Below are positions 38,388 to 48,534 of a stretch of 64,000 bases of DNA, one piece after another. This DNA comes from Tessaracoccus defluvii (lineage in GTDB: Bacteria; Actinomycetota; Actinomycetes; Propionibacteriales; Propionibacteriaceae), in assembly GCF_014489575.1 (NCBI RefSeq), contig NZ_CP060789.1:1674001-1738000 (forward strand), given 5' to 3'. Positions within the stretch are counted from its first letter, which is position 1, and every line of letters starts with the position of its first letter. Made by a program: the position numbers and the translations under genes. The notes below the pieces were generated by a model that ran no database searches, was not told the DNA's origin, and worked only from the letters and a program-made list of their open reading frames with translations.

Positions 38388-40257
38388 TCCCGCCGCCGCG
38401 CAGCGTGAGCCCCGCATGGCCGAGGTCACGCGATGCTCCTCCCGTCCGGGCTGCGCGGAGCCCGTTGAGGATCACCACCACCTCCGCCACCTCGTGTACC
38501 AGGACCACGGCCGCGAGCCCCAGAACCCCGAACAGGGCCAGCGGCAGCAGCGTCACGATGATCAGCAGCGACAAGATGATGTTCTGGTTGATGATCCGAC
38601 GACCGCGGCGGGCATGCTCGAAGGCCCGCGGGAGCAGGCGCAGGTCGTGTCCCGTGAACGCCACGTCGGCCGACTCGATGGCGGCGTCCGAGCCGGTCGC
38701 GCCCATCGCGATCCCGATGTCGGCCGCAGCGAGTGCGGGGGCGTCGTTGATGCCGTCGCCAATCATCGCGACCGCCCTGTTCGCGCCCAGTTCCCCGATC
38801 GCGACGGCCTTCTCCTCGGGACGCAGCTCAGCACGAACGTCCTCGATGCCCGCCTGCGCCGCGAGAGCACGGGCGGTGCGGGCGTTGTCGCCGGTGAGCA
38901 TCGTCACGCCGATCCCCTGGGCGGCCAGCGCCCGGACGACATCCGGGACCTCCGGCCGCAGCTCGTCGCGGACGCCGATAGCCGCGACCGGGACGCCGTC
39001 GCGGTGCACGATCACCACCGTCATGCCCTGTTTCTCGAGGTGCTCGACCCGCTCGCCGAGCGTCCCGGCGGTCAGCCAGCGGGGGCTGCCTACGGTGACC
39101 AGCGCGCCGTCGATCCTGCCCACGATGCCGTGTCCGGCCCGCTCAGCCACCCCCTCGGCGGCGGCGGCTCCGGGAGCGGCCGCGGTGATGGCGGCGGCCA
39201 GCGGGTGGGTGCTGTGCTGTTCGAGGGCGGCGGCCCACGCCAGCGCCTGCTGGTCCGTCACGCCGTCGGCGGTGACGACCGCCGCGACGGAGGGCTCGTT
39301 CCGGGTGAGCGTCCCGGTCTTGTCGACGGCGACGTGTCGGATGGTGCCGAACCGTTCGAACGCCGCGCCCGACTTGATGATCACGCCGAACTCGCTCGCC
39401 GACCCGATCGCCGCCACCACGGTCAGTGGGACGGAGATCGCCATGGCGCACGGCGAGGCGGCGACCAGCACGACGAGCGCGCGGGTGATCCACAGCCCTG
39501 GATCGCCGAGCAGCGACCCGACCACGGCCACGAGGACGGCGAGAATCAGCACCCCTGGCACGAGGGGGCGGGCTATGCGGTCGGCGAGGCGTGCCCGGTC
39601 GCCCTTCACGGCCTGCGCCCGCTCCACGAGTCCGACGATCGTGGTCAGCGAGTTGTCCGTACCCGCGGCCGTCGCCTCGATCTCCAGCGCGCCGACGGTG
39701 TTGATGGCACCGGCGGAGACGGTGACGCCCGGCTCGACGACGACGGGGATCGACTCGCCGGTGATCGCCGAGGTGTCCAGGCTGGAGCGCCCCACCCGCA
39801 CGACCCCGTCCGTGGCGATCCGCTGGCCGGGGCGGACCAGCATGGTCTGCCCCACCGCCAGGTCCGCGGCCGGGATCTCGACGGCGTCACCGTCACGGCG
39901 GATCGTCGCCGTCGCCGGCACGAGCCTGAGAAGTGCGCGGAGCCCACCGCGGGCGCGGTCCATCGCCTTGTCCTCCAGCGCCTCGGCGATCGAGTACAGG
40001 AACGCCAGCGCCGCCGCCTCCTCGACGTAGCCGAGGATGACGGCGCCGACCGCGCTGATCGTCATCAGCAGGCCGATGCCGAGCTTGCCCGTGAGCAGCT
40101 TCCGGATGGCGCCGGGGGTGAACGTCGACGCGCCCAACAGCAGGCCGATCCAGAACAGCACCAGCGCCGGGATCTCCGCCCCGGTCCACTCCAGGAGCAG
40201 GCCCGTGAGGAACGCGACGCCGGAGAGGACCGGGATCATGACCCGCGGTCCCTCCAC
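38383..40257 (-). CDS. heavy-metal P1B-type ATPase
   Basis: This 624-residue metal exporter has eight or so transmembrane helices, ITGES in the actuator, SPCAMAISVPLT as the transmembrane metal-site motif, DKTGTLT phosphorylation site, STHPLAAAI (HP locus) and GDGINDAPAL. The SPC motif and the HEVAEVVVILNGLR segment in the last helices resemble P1B-4-type Co/Ni/Fe/Zn pumps more than Cu pumps. There is no N-terminal metal-binding domain. GTG at 40257 is preceded by GAGGAGG; ATG at 40239 is an alternative. It is followed by the hairpin at 38317 and preceded by leuS on the same strand. Confidence 0.88.
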   Translation of the reverse strand: MEGPRVMIPVLSGVAFLTGLLLEWTGAEIPALVLFWIGLLLGASTFTPGAIRKLLTGKLGIGLLMTISAVGAVILGYVEEAAALAFLYSIAEALEDKAMDRARGGLRALLRLVPATATIRRDGDAVEIPAADLAVGQTMLVRPGQRIATDGVVRVGRSSLDTSAITGESIPVVVEPGVTVSAGAINTVGALEIEATAAGTDNSLTTIVGLVERAQAVKGDRARLADRIARPLVPGVLILAVLVAVVGSLLGDPGLWITRALVVLVAASPCAMAISVPLTVVAAIGSASEFGVIIKSGAAFERFGTIRHVAVDKTGTLTRNEPSVAAVVTADGVTDQQALAWAAALEQHSTHPLAAAITAAAPGAAAAEGVAERAGHGIVGRIDGALVTVGSPRWLTAGTLGERVEHLEKQGMTVVIVHRDGVPVAAIGVRDELRPEVPDVVRALAAQGIGVTMLTGDNARTARALAAQAGIEDVRAELRPEEKAVAIGELGANRAVAMIGDGINDAPALAAADIGIAMGATGSDAAIESADVAFTGHDLRLLPRAFEHARRGRRIINQNIILSLLIIVTLLPLALFGVLGLAAVVLVHEVAEVVVILNGLRAARTGGASRDLGHAGLTLRGGGM

Positions 40258-40339
40258 CAGGGGCGCTCCTCCTCAGGCTCATCCCCGCCGCTGCTTCGTG
40301 TTCGCAGCCGCACGCCGTGCTCATTGCGTCGCTCCCCGC

Positions 40340-43192
40340 TCAGACGACGATGTTGACCAGCTTCGGGGCACGGACGATCACCCTGCGGATCGTCGCGCCG
40401 TCGATGGTCCGTTGCACCTTCGCCGACGCCAGGGCGAGACCCTCCAGGTCGGCGTCGGTGGACGCCGCGGGAACCGTGAGGGTGTCGCGCACCTTCCCGT
40501 TGACCTGGACGACGCAGGTGACGGACTCCTTGACCAGCAGCGTCGCGTCCGCCACGGGCCAGTCCTCGTACGCGAGCGTGGCGGGGTGCCCCAGCCGACG
40601 CCACAGTTCCTCGGCGATGTGCGGCGCCACGGGCGCGGTCATCAGGATGAGGGGCTCGACGGCGCTGCGGGGCACCGTCTGGAGGCCCGTGAGGTGGTTG
40701 TTGAACGCGATGAGCCGGGCGATCGCCGTGTTGATGCGCATGGCGCCCATCTCCTCGGTGACCTCTGCGACCGTCTGCGCCAGCAGCCGCTGGGTCTCGG
40801 GATCCGCCGCGTCGTCGGTCACGACGACCTCGCCCGTCTCCTCCGAGATGACGTTCCGCCACAGCCGCTGCAGGAACCGCTGGGCACCGACGACGGCGCG
40901 GGTCTCCCAGGGACGCGACACGTCCAGCGGGCCCATCGACATCTCGTAGACCCGGAAGGTGTCGGCGCCGTAGGCGTCGTACATGTCGTCGGGGGTCACC
41001 ATGTTCTTCAGCGACTTGCCCATCTTTCCGTACTCACGCACGACGGGCTCGCCCTGCCAGGTGTAGCCGGAATCCTCGTCGCCGACGACCTCGGAGGCCT
41101 GCACGTACATCCCGCGGGCGTCCTTGAAGGCGTAGGCCTGGATGTAGCCCTGGTTGAACAGCTTGCGAAACGGCTCGGCGGAGCTCACGTGCCCGAGGTC
41201 GAACAGCACCTTGTGCCAGAACCGCGAATACAGCAGGTGCAGGACGGCGTGCTCGACGCCGCCCACGTACAGGTCGACGCCGCCGGTGCGGCCGCGCGAA
41301 CCGCCGGGGCCCATCCAGTAGCGCTCCAGCTCCGGATCGACGGCGGTCTCCGCGTTGTCCGGGTCGAGGTAGCGCAGGTAGTACCAGCAGCTGCCGGCCC
41401 AGTTGGGCATGGTGTTGGTGTCGCGGCGGTAGGTCCGCGGCCCGTCGCCCAGATCCAACTCGACCTCGACCCAGTCCGAGGCCCGCGACAGGGGGGACTC
41501 GGGCTCCGACGTCGCATCGTCCTGCGCGAACGTGCGCGGCGAGAAGTCCGCCACCTCCGGCAGCCCCACCGGGAGCATCTCGTCGGGCAGCGCGATGACG
41601 CGGCCGTCCTCGGCGTAGACCACGGGGAACGGCTCACCCCAGTAGCGCTGGCGGGAGAACAGCCAGTCGCGCAGGCGGTAGGTGGTGGTGGCGCGCCCGG
41701 CTCCTGTGGAGGCGAGCCAGTCGGTGATGGCCCGCTTCGCCTCGGCGGTGGGCAGCCCGTTCAGGGAGATCTCGTCGTTGGCCGAGCCGACGGCGACCCC
41801 GTCCCCGGCCCAGAAGGACTCCGAGACGCCGTCGGGTGGGGAGACCACCTCGACGATCGGCAGCTCGAAGGCGGTGGCGAAGGCATGGTCGCGGGCGTCG
41901 TGCGCGGGGACGGCCATGATCGCCCCGGTGCCGTAGCCCGTCACCACGTAGTCGGCGACGAAGATGGGCAGCGACTGCCCGTTCACGGGGTTGACGGCGT
42001 AAGCACCGGTGAACACGCCGCTCTTCGCGCCAGCCTCGGCCTGCCGCTCCTCAGCGGTCTTGGCGGCGGCCTGCGCCTGGTACGCGCGGACGGCGTCGGC
42101 GGGGGTGGCGGCCCCACCGGTCCACACAGCCGGGACGCCGTCGGGCCACTCCTGCGCACCCGCGAGGAGCGCGTCGACGGCGGGATGCTCGGGCGCGATC
42201 ACCATGTAGGTTGCGCCGAACAGGGTGTCGGGCCGGGTGGTGAACACCGCGAGGACCTCGTCGCCGCCGGCCACCGCGAAGTCAACCAGCGCACCCTCGG
42301 AGCGGCCGATCCAGTGACGCTGCATGGACTTGACCTTGTCGGGCCAGTCCAGGTCGGCGAGGTCGTCAAGCAGCCGGTCCGCGTAGGCGGTGATGCGCAT
42401 CACCCACTGCCGGAGGTTGGACTTGAACACGGGGAAGTTGCCACGCTCGGAGCGGCCGTCGGCGGTCACCTCCTCGTTCGCCAGCACCGTGCCGAGGCCG
42501 GGGCACCAGTTGACGGGCACCTGGTCGACGAAGGCGAGCCGGTACCCGGCGAGCACCTGCTCGCGCTCCGCAGCGGTCAGGTCGCCCCACGCACGGCCGT
42601 CGGGAGTCTCGCGCTGACCGTCGGCGAAGCTCGCGATCAGCTCGGCGATCGGGCGTGCGGCGCCGTGTGAGCCGTCCGGCGCCGTCGCCTCAGGGTCGAA
42701 CCAGGAGTTGAAGATCTGCAGGAAGATCCACTGCGTCCAGCGGACGTAGTCCGGGTCGGTGGTCGCGAAGGAGCGGCGTGGGTCGTGCGCTAGGCCGAGG
42801 CGCCGCAGCTGGCGGCGCATCGTGTCAATGTTCTGCTCCGTGGTGACCGCCGGATGCTGTCCGGTCTGGACGGCGAACTGCTCGGCCGGCAGCCCGAAGG
42901 CGTCGTAGCCGAGGGTGTGCAGGACGTTCATCCCACGCATCCGCTTGAAGCGACCCATCACGTCCGTGGCGATGTAGCCCAGCGGGTGTCCCACGTGAAG
43001 GCCCTTGCCCGACGGGTACGGGAACATGTCCATCACGAAGTAGGTCTCCGCCGGGGCGGGGCCGCCGCCCGCGAGGTCGCCCACGGGGTTTGGCGTGCGG
43101 AAGGTGCCGTCCGCGTCCCACCGGTCCTGCCAGTCGCGTTCGATCGTCCCGGCCAGCTCGGTGGTGTACCGGTGCGGAGTGGTGGTGCTCAT
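40340..43192 (-). CDS. leuS: leucyl-tRNA synthetase
   Basis: This class I synthetase charges tRNA-Leu. The 950-residue protein has [17 protein letters not shown] (HIGH motif as HVGH), the CP1 editing domain with [14 protein letters not shown] and [19 protein letters not shown], and KMGKSLKN near 725 in place of KMSKS, a common bacterial LeuRS variant. The anticodon-binding and C-terminal domains end [13 protein letters not shown]. The ATG at 43192 follows AGGAGGAACCACG. The frame is intact over 2.85 kb. It is divergent from the phosphotransferase gene. Confidence 0.97.
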   Translation of the reverse strand: MSTTTPHRYTTELAGTIERDWQDRWDADGTFRTPNPVGDLAGGGPAPAETYFVMDMFPYPSGKGLHVGHPLGYIATDVMGRFKRMRGMNVLHTLGYDAFGLPAEQFAVQTGQHPAVTTEQNIDTMRRQLRRLGLAHDPRRSFATTDPDYVRWTQWIFLQIFNSWFDPEATAPDGSHGAARPIAELIASFADGQRETPDGRAWGDLTAAEREQVLAGYRLAFVDQVPVNWCPGLGTVLANEEVTADGRSERGNFPVFKSNLRQWVMRITAYADRLLDDLADLDWPDKVKSMQRHWIGRSEGALVDFAVAGGDEVLAVFTTRPDTLFGATYMVIAPEHPAVDALLAGAQEWPDGVPAVWTGGAATPADAVRAYQAQAAAKTAEERQAEAGAKSGVFTGAYAVNPVNGQSLPIFVADYVVTGYGTGAIMAVPAHDARDHAFATAFELPIVEVVSPPDGVSESFWAGDGVAVGSANDEISLNGLPTAEAKRAITDWLASTGAGRATTTYRLRDWLFSRQRYWGEPFPVVYAEDGRVIALPDEMLPVGLPEVADFSPRTFAQDDATSEPESPLSRASDWVEVELDLGDGPRTYRRDTNTMPNWAGSCWYYLRYLDPDNAETAVDPELERYWMGPGGSRGRTGGVDLYVGGVEHAVLHLLYSRFWHKVLFDLGHVSSAEPFRKLFNQGYIQAYAFKDARGMYVQASEVVGDEDSGYTWQGEPVVREYGKMGKSLKNMVTPDDMYDAYGADTFRVYEMSMGPLDVSRPWETRAVVGAQRFLQRLWRNVISEETGEVVVTDDAADPETQRLLAQTVAEVTEEMGAMRINTAIARLIAFNNHLTGLQTVPRSAVEPLILMTAPVAPHIAEELWRRLGHPATLAYEDWPVADATLLVKESVTCVVQVNGKVRDTLTVPAASTDADLEGLALASAKVQRTIDGATIRRVIVRAPKLVNIVV

Positions 43193-43262
43193 CGTGGTTC
43201 CTCCTGGTTTCACCGGGCACACTAGCCGCTGCGGGCGGAACCTGGACGGTAGGGTCGCGCTC

Positions 43263-44231
43263 GTGGGAGGCATGCATTTCGATGGGATGGCCGCCGACGG
43301 CACCCCTGCACCACCCGGGGTCGGCGCGACGCCGTCGGCGGAGGTCGACGTGACCGTCAGCCTGGTGCACGATCTGCTCGCCCAGCAGCACCCCGACCTC
43401 GCGGACAGCCCGCCGACGGTGGTGGCCAACGGCTGGGACAACGTCATCGTCCGGGTGGGCGACGATCTCGTCGCGCGCTTCCCCCGGCGTCGGCTAGCGG
43501 CGGGGCTGGTCGCGGGCGAGCAGCGCTGGCTGCCCGGCCTCGCCGCCGGGCTGCCGATCCCGATCGCCACGCCCGTCCGGACCGGCCGCCCCGGCCTCGG
43601 CTATCCGTGGGCCTGGAGCATCTGCCGCTGGTTCGACGGCGAGGTTGCCGCCGACGTGCGACTTGCCGATCCGGGTCACGAGGCCGAGCGGCTCGGCAGG
43701 TTCGTGCACGCGCTGCACCGGCCGGCCCCGGCGGAGGCGCCGGCGAACCCGTTTCGCGGGCAGCCGGTGGCCGAGTTGGTGCCGCGGATCCGGGCCAACC
43801 TCGCACGCCTGTTCCCGTCGCCGACCCCTTCAACAAGCTCAGGGACCTACTCAGCGATCCTCGCGCTGATCGACCAACTCGCCACCACGCCCGAGTGGAC
43901 CGGCCCACCGCTGTGGCTGCACGGCGACCTGCACACCGCCAACCTCGTCGTCGCCGACGGCGCCATAGCCGCGGTGATCGACTTCGGCGACCTCACCTCC
44001 GGAGATCCCGCCGTCGACCTCGCCGTCGCCTGGATGCTCTTCGACGGCGACGACCGGGCCCGCTTCCGCGGTGCTGCCGGCGGCGGCACCGCGGTCGACG
44101 ACGACACCTGGGCGCGCGCCCGGCTCTGGGAGCTCCACTTCGCTCTGCTCTACCTGCTCCACTCCGCCGACAACGAGCGATTCGCCCGCATGGGACACAG
44201 GCTGCTCGACGCCGTCCTCTCCGGAGGGTGA
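43263..44231 (+). CDS. aminoglycoside phosphotransferase (APH)-fold kinase
   Basis: The 322-residue protein has the APH/choline-kinase fold: nucleotide-binding [19 protein letters not shown], Brenner motif [12 protein letters not shown] and [17 protein letters not shown]. The substrate is unknown; members phosphorylate antibiotics, sugars or small metabolites. GTG at 43263 has a GGTAGGGT patch before it; the ATG at 43272 is also possible. Residues about 190-195 (SPTPSTSSG) come from a short stretch, CCCTTCAACAAGCTCAGGGAC, that looks like a dispersed-repeat sequence inserted in frame. Confidence 0.8.
   Translation: MGGMHFDGMAADGTPAPPGVGATPSAEVDVTVSLVHDLLAQQHPDLADSPPTVVANGWDNVIVRVGDDLVARFPRRRLAAGLVAGEQRWLPGLAAGLPIPIATPVRTGRPGLGYPWAWSICRWFDGEVAADVRLADPGHEAERLGRFVHALHRPAPAEAPANPFRGQPVAELVPRIRANLARLFPSPTPSTSSGTYSAILALIDQLATTPEWTGPPLWLHGDLHTANLVVADGAIAAVIDFGDLTSGDPAVDLAVAWMLFDGDDRARFRGAAGGGTAVDDDTWARARLWELHFALLYLLHSADNERFARMGHRLLDAVLSGG
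43825..43846. repeat. dispersed-repeat-like motif inside a coding sequence
   Basis: CCCTTCAACAAGCTCAGGGAC lies inside the kinase gene and encodes the Pro/Ser/Thr run PSTSSG. From memory, near-identical CCCTTCGACAAGCTCAGGG units recur in many actinobacterial intergenic regions. Only one copy is present in this window, so the repeat call rests on that recollection. Confidence 0.4.
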
Positions 44232-44234
44232 CCC

Positions 44235-45490
44235 TCAGCGACGCTTCAGCGCGAGCAGCCGCGCCGCACGGTAGGCGACGCCGATCGCCAGCACCACCAC
44301 GCCACCGACGATCGACGGCAACGGCAACGTCGCCACCAGGATCACGCACCCGACTGCGCCCACGACCTGCAGCACCCGCGGATAGCGCCGGTGCTCAGGT
44401 GTCTGCGTGAAGGCGGCGACGTTGGCGACGAGGTAGTACAGCAGCACGCCGAAGGATGAGAACCCGATGGCGTCGCGCAGATCGGCGACCAGGATGAGCC
44501 CACACACGACGACCGCGAGCGCCACCTCCGCCCGGTGGGGCACCTGGAACCGCGGATGCACAGCGGCCAGCGGGCGGGGCAGGTCGTCGTTGCGCGCCAT
44601 CGCGAGGCTCGTCCGGCCCACACCGGCGATCAGGGCGAGCAGGGATCCCAGCGCGGCCAACGCCGCCCCGACGCGGACCACGGGCGCGGCCCACGCCCAG
44701 CCGCCCGCCGTCGCGACGTCGGCGAGGGGAGCCGGCGCCCCGGCCAGGCGCTCCGGTCCCAGCACCGCCAACGCCACGACGGCGACCGTCGAGTAGACCA
44801 CGAGGGCGAGTCCCAGCGAGATGCCGATGGCGCGGGGAATGGTGCGCTGCGGGTCGCGCACCTCCTCCCCCAACGTCGCGATGCGGGCGTAGCCGGCGAA
44901 GGCGAAGAACAGCAGCCCGGCCGACTGCAGCACCCGTACCAGCCGCCCGTCGCGCCGCCAGCACCCAGGTTTGCGGGGTCGCCGACGCCAGAGGCCACCC
45001 CGGCGACCACGACGAGTCCCAGGACGGACAACACCGCCACCACGATGATCCTGGCCGCAGCCGCCGTGCGGGTCACGCCGACATAGTTGACGCCCGCCAA
45101 GGCGAGGACCGCGGCCATCGCGGTCGGCTTCTCCCAGCCAGGCGGTGCCACGTAGACGGCGAGTGTGAGCGCCATCGCAGCACAGCTGGCGGTCTTCCCG
45201 ACCACGAACGACCAGCCGGCGAGGTAGCCGGGCCAGGCACCGAGACGCTCCCGGCCGTAGACGTAGGTTCCGCCCGAGGTCGGATACTGGGCGGCGAGCT
45301 GGGCCGACGAGGTGGCGTTGCCCCAGGCGACGACGGCGGCGATGGCCAGCCCGACGAGGAGTCCCGAGCCTGCCGCGGCTGCCGCGGGTGTGAACGCCGC
45401 GAACACCCCGGCGCCGATCATTGATCCGAGGCCGATCGCGATGGCGTCGCGTTGGCCGAGCCGGCGCGCCAGTGGGGTCGGATCCGACAC
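44235..45490 (-). CDS. APC-family amino acid permease, one frameshift
   Basis: The membrane transporter has about 12 helices. The N-terminal half starts SDPTPLARRLGQRDAIAIGL and contains GSMIGAGVFAAFTPAAAAAG (consensus G-S-x-I-G-x-G-I/V-F), and YPTSGGTYVYGRERLGAWPG and WSFVVGKTASCAAMAL follow. The second half, in another frame, begins LVRVLQSAGLLFFAFAGYAR with the expected GEEVRDPQRTIPRAI loop. The break is near 44957, where a GGCGGCGCGACGGG stretch lacks one base; restored length is 418 residues. It probably imports an amino acid or amine. It is convergent with the kinase gene, 3 bases away. Confidence 0.82.
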
Positions 45491-45648
45491 GTTGCCCCCG
45501 CCGGTCGCCCACTCATCGCGGGACTCGGCGAGTCCGGTGGCGACCTAGGCAAGGAGCCTACGAGGCGTGCCAACAGGGACGGGCCCGTCCCATAACCTGG
45601 GCAGGCAGTGGGCACCGTCGCGAGCCGCACCGCGGCACAGTCACGCCG

Positions 45649-46188
45649 TCACGCGTCGGTGGCCTCGCCGGGGTAGGTAATCGTCAGGCCGGAGACGACG
45701 GCGAACGAGGTCAGGTGCTCAAGCCTCGGTGGGCCCGGGCCGATGATGTCCAAGACCTCGAGGCCGCGCACCAGGAGCGCATCCCCCACGAGCGAACGGT
45801 GGCAGCGCCACGGCACCGCCTCCGCGCACATGATGGCTGTGGGTGCCTTTTCCGCCAGCGCGACAAGTTCGTCGACTCCGGCCGCGAAACCATCTGTCTG
45901 CATGTAGTCGGCATAGCTGCGGAACGAGGCGTTGCGCCAGCCCGCGTTGAGCGAGTCCTGACGTGAGGACCGCAGACCGCCCAGCTTCGCCAGGTAGCTG
46001 TAGCGGATCGACGCTTCTGCGAGGGAGCCGGGCAGCTGGTCCTGGCCGAACTGGGGATTGTGACGCGAGCGTGGGATGGTGCGGATGTCTACCAGCTGCC
46101 GCACCCCCTGGGCATGGAGCAGCTCGACGAACTCGCCGATCGTTCTGGTCGAATGCCCGATGGTGAACACGGTGGTCACGGTCGTCAT
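45649..46188 (-). CDS. DUF488 family protein
   Basis: The 179-residue protein has the DUF488 pattern: TVFTIGHSTRTIGEFVELL, QLVDIRTIPRSRHNPQF, YLAKLGGLR, RNASFRSYADYMQ and CAEAVPWRCHRSLVGDAL with conserved Cys and His. The family has no settled function. ATG at 46188 is preferred over upstream starts because the conserved TTVFTIGHS begins here and GGGGG lies before it. It lies between the permease and the P450 cluster, with short empty gaps on both sides. Confidence 0.85.
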   Translation of the reverse strand: MTTVTTVFTIGHSTRTIGEFVELLHAQGVRQLVDIRTIPRSRHNPQFGQDQLPGSLAEASIRYSYLAKLGGLRSSRQDSLNAGWRNASFRSYADYMQTDGFAAGVDELVALAEKAPTAIMCAEAVPWRCHRSLVGDALLVRGLEVLDIIGPGPPRLEHLTSFAVVSGLTITYPGEATDA

Positions 46189-46300
46189 CCCCCGGGCTAC
46201 CAAACTACGCCGCACACGGGATCACTGGACACGGCTGGCAACCATGCCGGTGTCCAGTGCTCCTCCACGGCCTGCGCTGGCTGGACTGCATGTGGTGAGT

Positions 46301-47545
46301 CTATGCAATGCCGGTTCCACCTGACCCCACTTCGTCTACCCGGCTGCCTGCCGGGAAGCTGAGTTGGAGACCCCGTAGCTGATAGCCCTCGATCAGTTGA
46401 ACCCATGTGAGGGTCGGCGCCTGGGCCACCTCGGGTCGCAGCGACAGCAGCCTGCTCAGGAGTGCATCGGTCTCCCACAACGCCAGCGGCTGGCCGGGGC
46501 AACGGTGGGCACCGTCGCCGAAGGTCAGCGCAGCGGCGTTGACCCCGGACTCCATCGGGCGTCCCGGGCGCAGTTGCAGCGGCTGCGGCCCCACCGACTC
46601 CTCGTCGGCGTTCGTCTGGCGGATGCAGAGGTCGACGAGGCTGCCCTCGGGGATCGTCCAGCGCTGCCCATCCTCGGCCACCTCTATCGGTTCGCCCGCG
46701 CGCCGGTAGAGATGACCGACGACCGGCTCCAGCCGTGCGATCTCGTTCAGGATGGCGAAGCGTTCCTTCTGACCGGCCACGAGGTAGCGCTCCGCGAGCG
46801 GCGCGTTCTGCAGCAGGTGCCACGTGCACATGACGATGAACTCGCGCGTCGTCACCATCCCGGCGGTGCCGTAGGTGACGCATTCCACGAGGATGTCGGT
46901 GTCCGTGTAGCCCTGATCGAGCAGGTGACTGATCACATCCTCGCGACGGCGCCGTCGACGTTCCCGGATCGCGGGGCGCACATCGGCCAGGTAGAACCGC
47001 CCGATGGGAATCAGGGCATCCCACGCGGCCCTCGCCCACATCACCCGGGTCCGGCCGAAGTCAGGGCGGGTCACATCGACGGGAGGCTGGTTGAGGAAGC
47101 TGACGAGGCGGCGTGCCATCCGCGGCACCGATGAGTGAGTCAGCCCGACCACCTGCGCCGTCACTTCGACACTGAAGAGGAGCGCCAGCTCTTCCAGCCG
47201 GCAGGTGCCCTGGCGCACCGCGTCCGCGAGGAGCCGATCCGCGCAGTCGGCCATCTGGTCGGCGTACCGGTCTCCCACCACCGCAGGTGCGAAGAACCGC
47301 GCGACTTTGGCACGCTGCTCGTCGTGCAGCGGCCCGTCAGAGACAAGGATGGGATGGTGCCTCAGGAATCCCCTGGGGATCGCCTCGGCCGTGAATCCTG
47401 CCTGCGTCGTCGCGTGCCGGGCCCGCAGAACCTGGCGGGCCACCGATAGTGAACGGATCCGCCACACCGCCTCCCCCGGCTCCACCCGTGGGGTATCGGG
47501 CTCGCCTGCGCGCACTGCGCGGCGCTGCGTCGATTCCCCGGTCAC
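46301..47545 (-). CDS. cytochrome P450, coupled to the B12 photoreceptor gene
   Basis: This 414-residue P450 has the I-helix TYGTAGMVTTREF (AGxxTT), the K-helix NEIARLEPVV (ExxR) and the haem loop LTFGDGAHRCPGQPLALWE (FxxGxHxCxG) with the axial Cys near residue 349. It is a soluble bacterial monooxygenase; the substrate is not predictable. The GTG at 47545 overlaps the TGA of the regulator gene (GTGA), so the two are translated together. Next to carotenoid genes, it may oxidise a carotenoid or an apocarotenoid, an inference from position alone. Confidence 0.87.
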   Translation of the reverse strand: MTGESTQRRAVRAGEPDTPRVEPGEAVWRIRSLSVARQVLRARHATTQAGFTAEAIPRGFLRHHPILVSDGPLHDEQRAKVARFFAPAVVGDRYADQMADCADRLLADAVRQGTCRLEELALLFSVEVTAQVVGLTHSSVPRMARRLVSFLNQPPVDVTRPDFGRTRVMWARAAWDALIPIGRFYLADVRPAIRERRRRRREDVISHLLDQGYTDTDILVECVTYGTAGMVTTREFIVMCTWHLLQNAPLAERYLVAGQKERFAILNEIARLEPVVGHLYRRAGEPIEVAEDGQRWTIPEGSLVDLCIRQTNADEESVGPQPLQLRPGRPMESGVNAAALTFGDGAHRCPGQPLALWETDALLSRLLSLRPEVAQAPTLTWVQLIEGYQLRGLQLSFPAGSRVDEVGSGGTGIA

Positions 47546-48393
47546 GGCTCCCCCAGCCTCTTCGCGACTTCCCGCGCAGCAGGCGCGACCTTGTGCCCCA
47601 GGCGTAGGCACCACGGCGGCGCGAGATCCTGGAACCGGCCCCCGACGGCGAGCGGGACCTGCGGGTGGTCGGCGCGGAGCTGTTCCGCGAGCACCGTCAT
47701 CCGCCGGAGGTCGGCGCGTCGGGGAACCGCAGCGACATTCAGCACGGCCCCGCTCGCCGCGACCGCCTCGGACCATGCCCCGGTAGGAACGTCGGCGCCG
47801 AGGTAGAGCGTGGCCACGCCGGCCCGGCGAAGGGCGACCGCGAAGGCCAACAGACCTAGCTCGTGGTCGACGCCCGAAGGTGCCCCGACGATCACCGGCG
47901 GCAGTGCGGGGTTCGCACCGACGGCGTCGAACGCCGTTGCGAGGCGTCGCATGACGATGTTGGCGACGAGATGCTCACCGGCTTCGGAGATCTGCCCGTC
48001 GGCCCAGGCGGATCCGATGCGCACCATGGCTGGCAGCAGCCAGTCGTCGGCCATCGACTCGAAGCTGCGGGAATCGAACTGGGCCGTGACGATGCGGGAA
48101 GCCGCCGACGCATCCAGTCGACCAGCGGCCTCAATGAGCTGCTGCGTCGCGTCCGGAGCGGCGGGAGGGGTCGACGGGCCCGGGGCACTGACCACGCCTG
48201 CCGCGTCACTGGGAGACATGCCGCCCGCCACCAGATCACGCATCGTCCGGATCCTCACGAGTGTGTCATCACCGTAGGTGCGATAGCCGCCCGGGGTGCG
48301 CATCGGCTTGAAGGCACCGTAGCGCCGCTCCCACGCGCGCAGCGTGTGCGTGGGAACACCCGTGATCCGGGCCGCCTGTCCGATCGTCAACAT
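47542..48393 (-). CDS. MerR-family regulator with cobalamin-binding domain (CarH/LitR-type photoreceptor)
   Basis: The 283-residue protein has an N-terminal MerR HTH (LTIGQAARITGVPTHTLRAW then ERRYG) and a C-terminal four-helix plus Rossmann B12-binding domain. The W-x9-EH signature of adenosylcobalamin photoreceptors is intact: W130, E140 and H141 (SAWADGQISEAGEHLVAN). The cobalt-ligand His is H177 in GVDHELGLLAFA, followed by YLGADVP. In CarH/LitR, dark tetramers bind the promoter and light breaks them, inducing carotenoid genes. It is divergent from tspO-crt and upstream of the P450 gene. ATG at 48393 is the only start that begins with the HTH. Confidence 0.9.
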   Translation of the reverse strand: MLTIGQAARITGVPTHTLRAWERRYGAFKPMRTPGGYRTYGDDTLVRIRTMRDLVAGGMSPSDAAGVVSAPGPSTPPAAPDATQQLIEAAGRLDASAASRIVTAQFDSRSFESMADDWLLPAMVRIGSAWADGQISEAGEHLVANIVMRRLATAFDAVGANPALPPVIVGAPSGVDHELGLLAFAVALRRAGVATLYLGADVPTGAWSEAVAASGAVLNVAAVPRRADLRRMTVLAEQLRADHPQVPLAVGGRFQDLAPPWCLRLGHKVAPAAREVAKRLGEP

Positions 48394-48439
48394 CGGCAGA
48401 AGTCTAGGGCCCGGACGCCACCCAGACCAGGAGACACGT

Positions 48440-48534
48440 GATTTCTGTCTAAGGTTTTTTGCTATGTTGTTCAAGGTTGCACCGTGGTGCAGTACCGTGA
48501 CGTTCACAGTTCGACGAATTCTCAGGAGGAAGCC
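48440..48534. promoter_or_regulatory. divergent control region between the B12 regulator and the tspO-crt operon
   Basis: The 141-bp gap is AT-richer than its neighbours (a T6 tract near 48455) and holds TGCACC-GT-GGTGCA, a 6-bp-arm inverted repeat at 48478-48491. This is a reasonable operator for the regulator. AGGAGGA at 48524-48530 is the ribosome site of the tspO gene. Assignment of the operator is inference. Confidence 0.5.

Noticed and set aside
20726..38390. Integration of the whole island into tRNA-His with a duplicated tRNA 3' end
   Set aside because: No second copy of the tRNA-His 3' end was found near the right edge, and no integrase gene is visible. The island looks like serial insertion and deletion instead.
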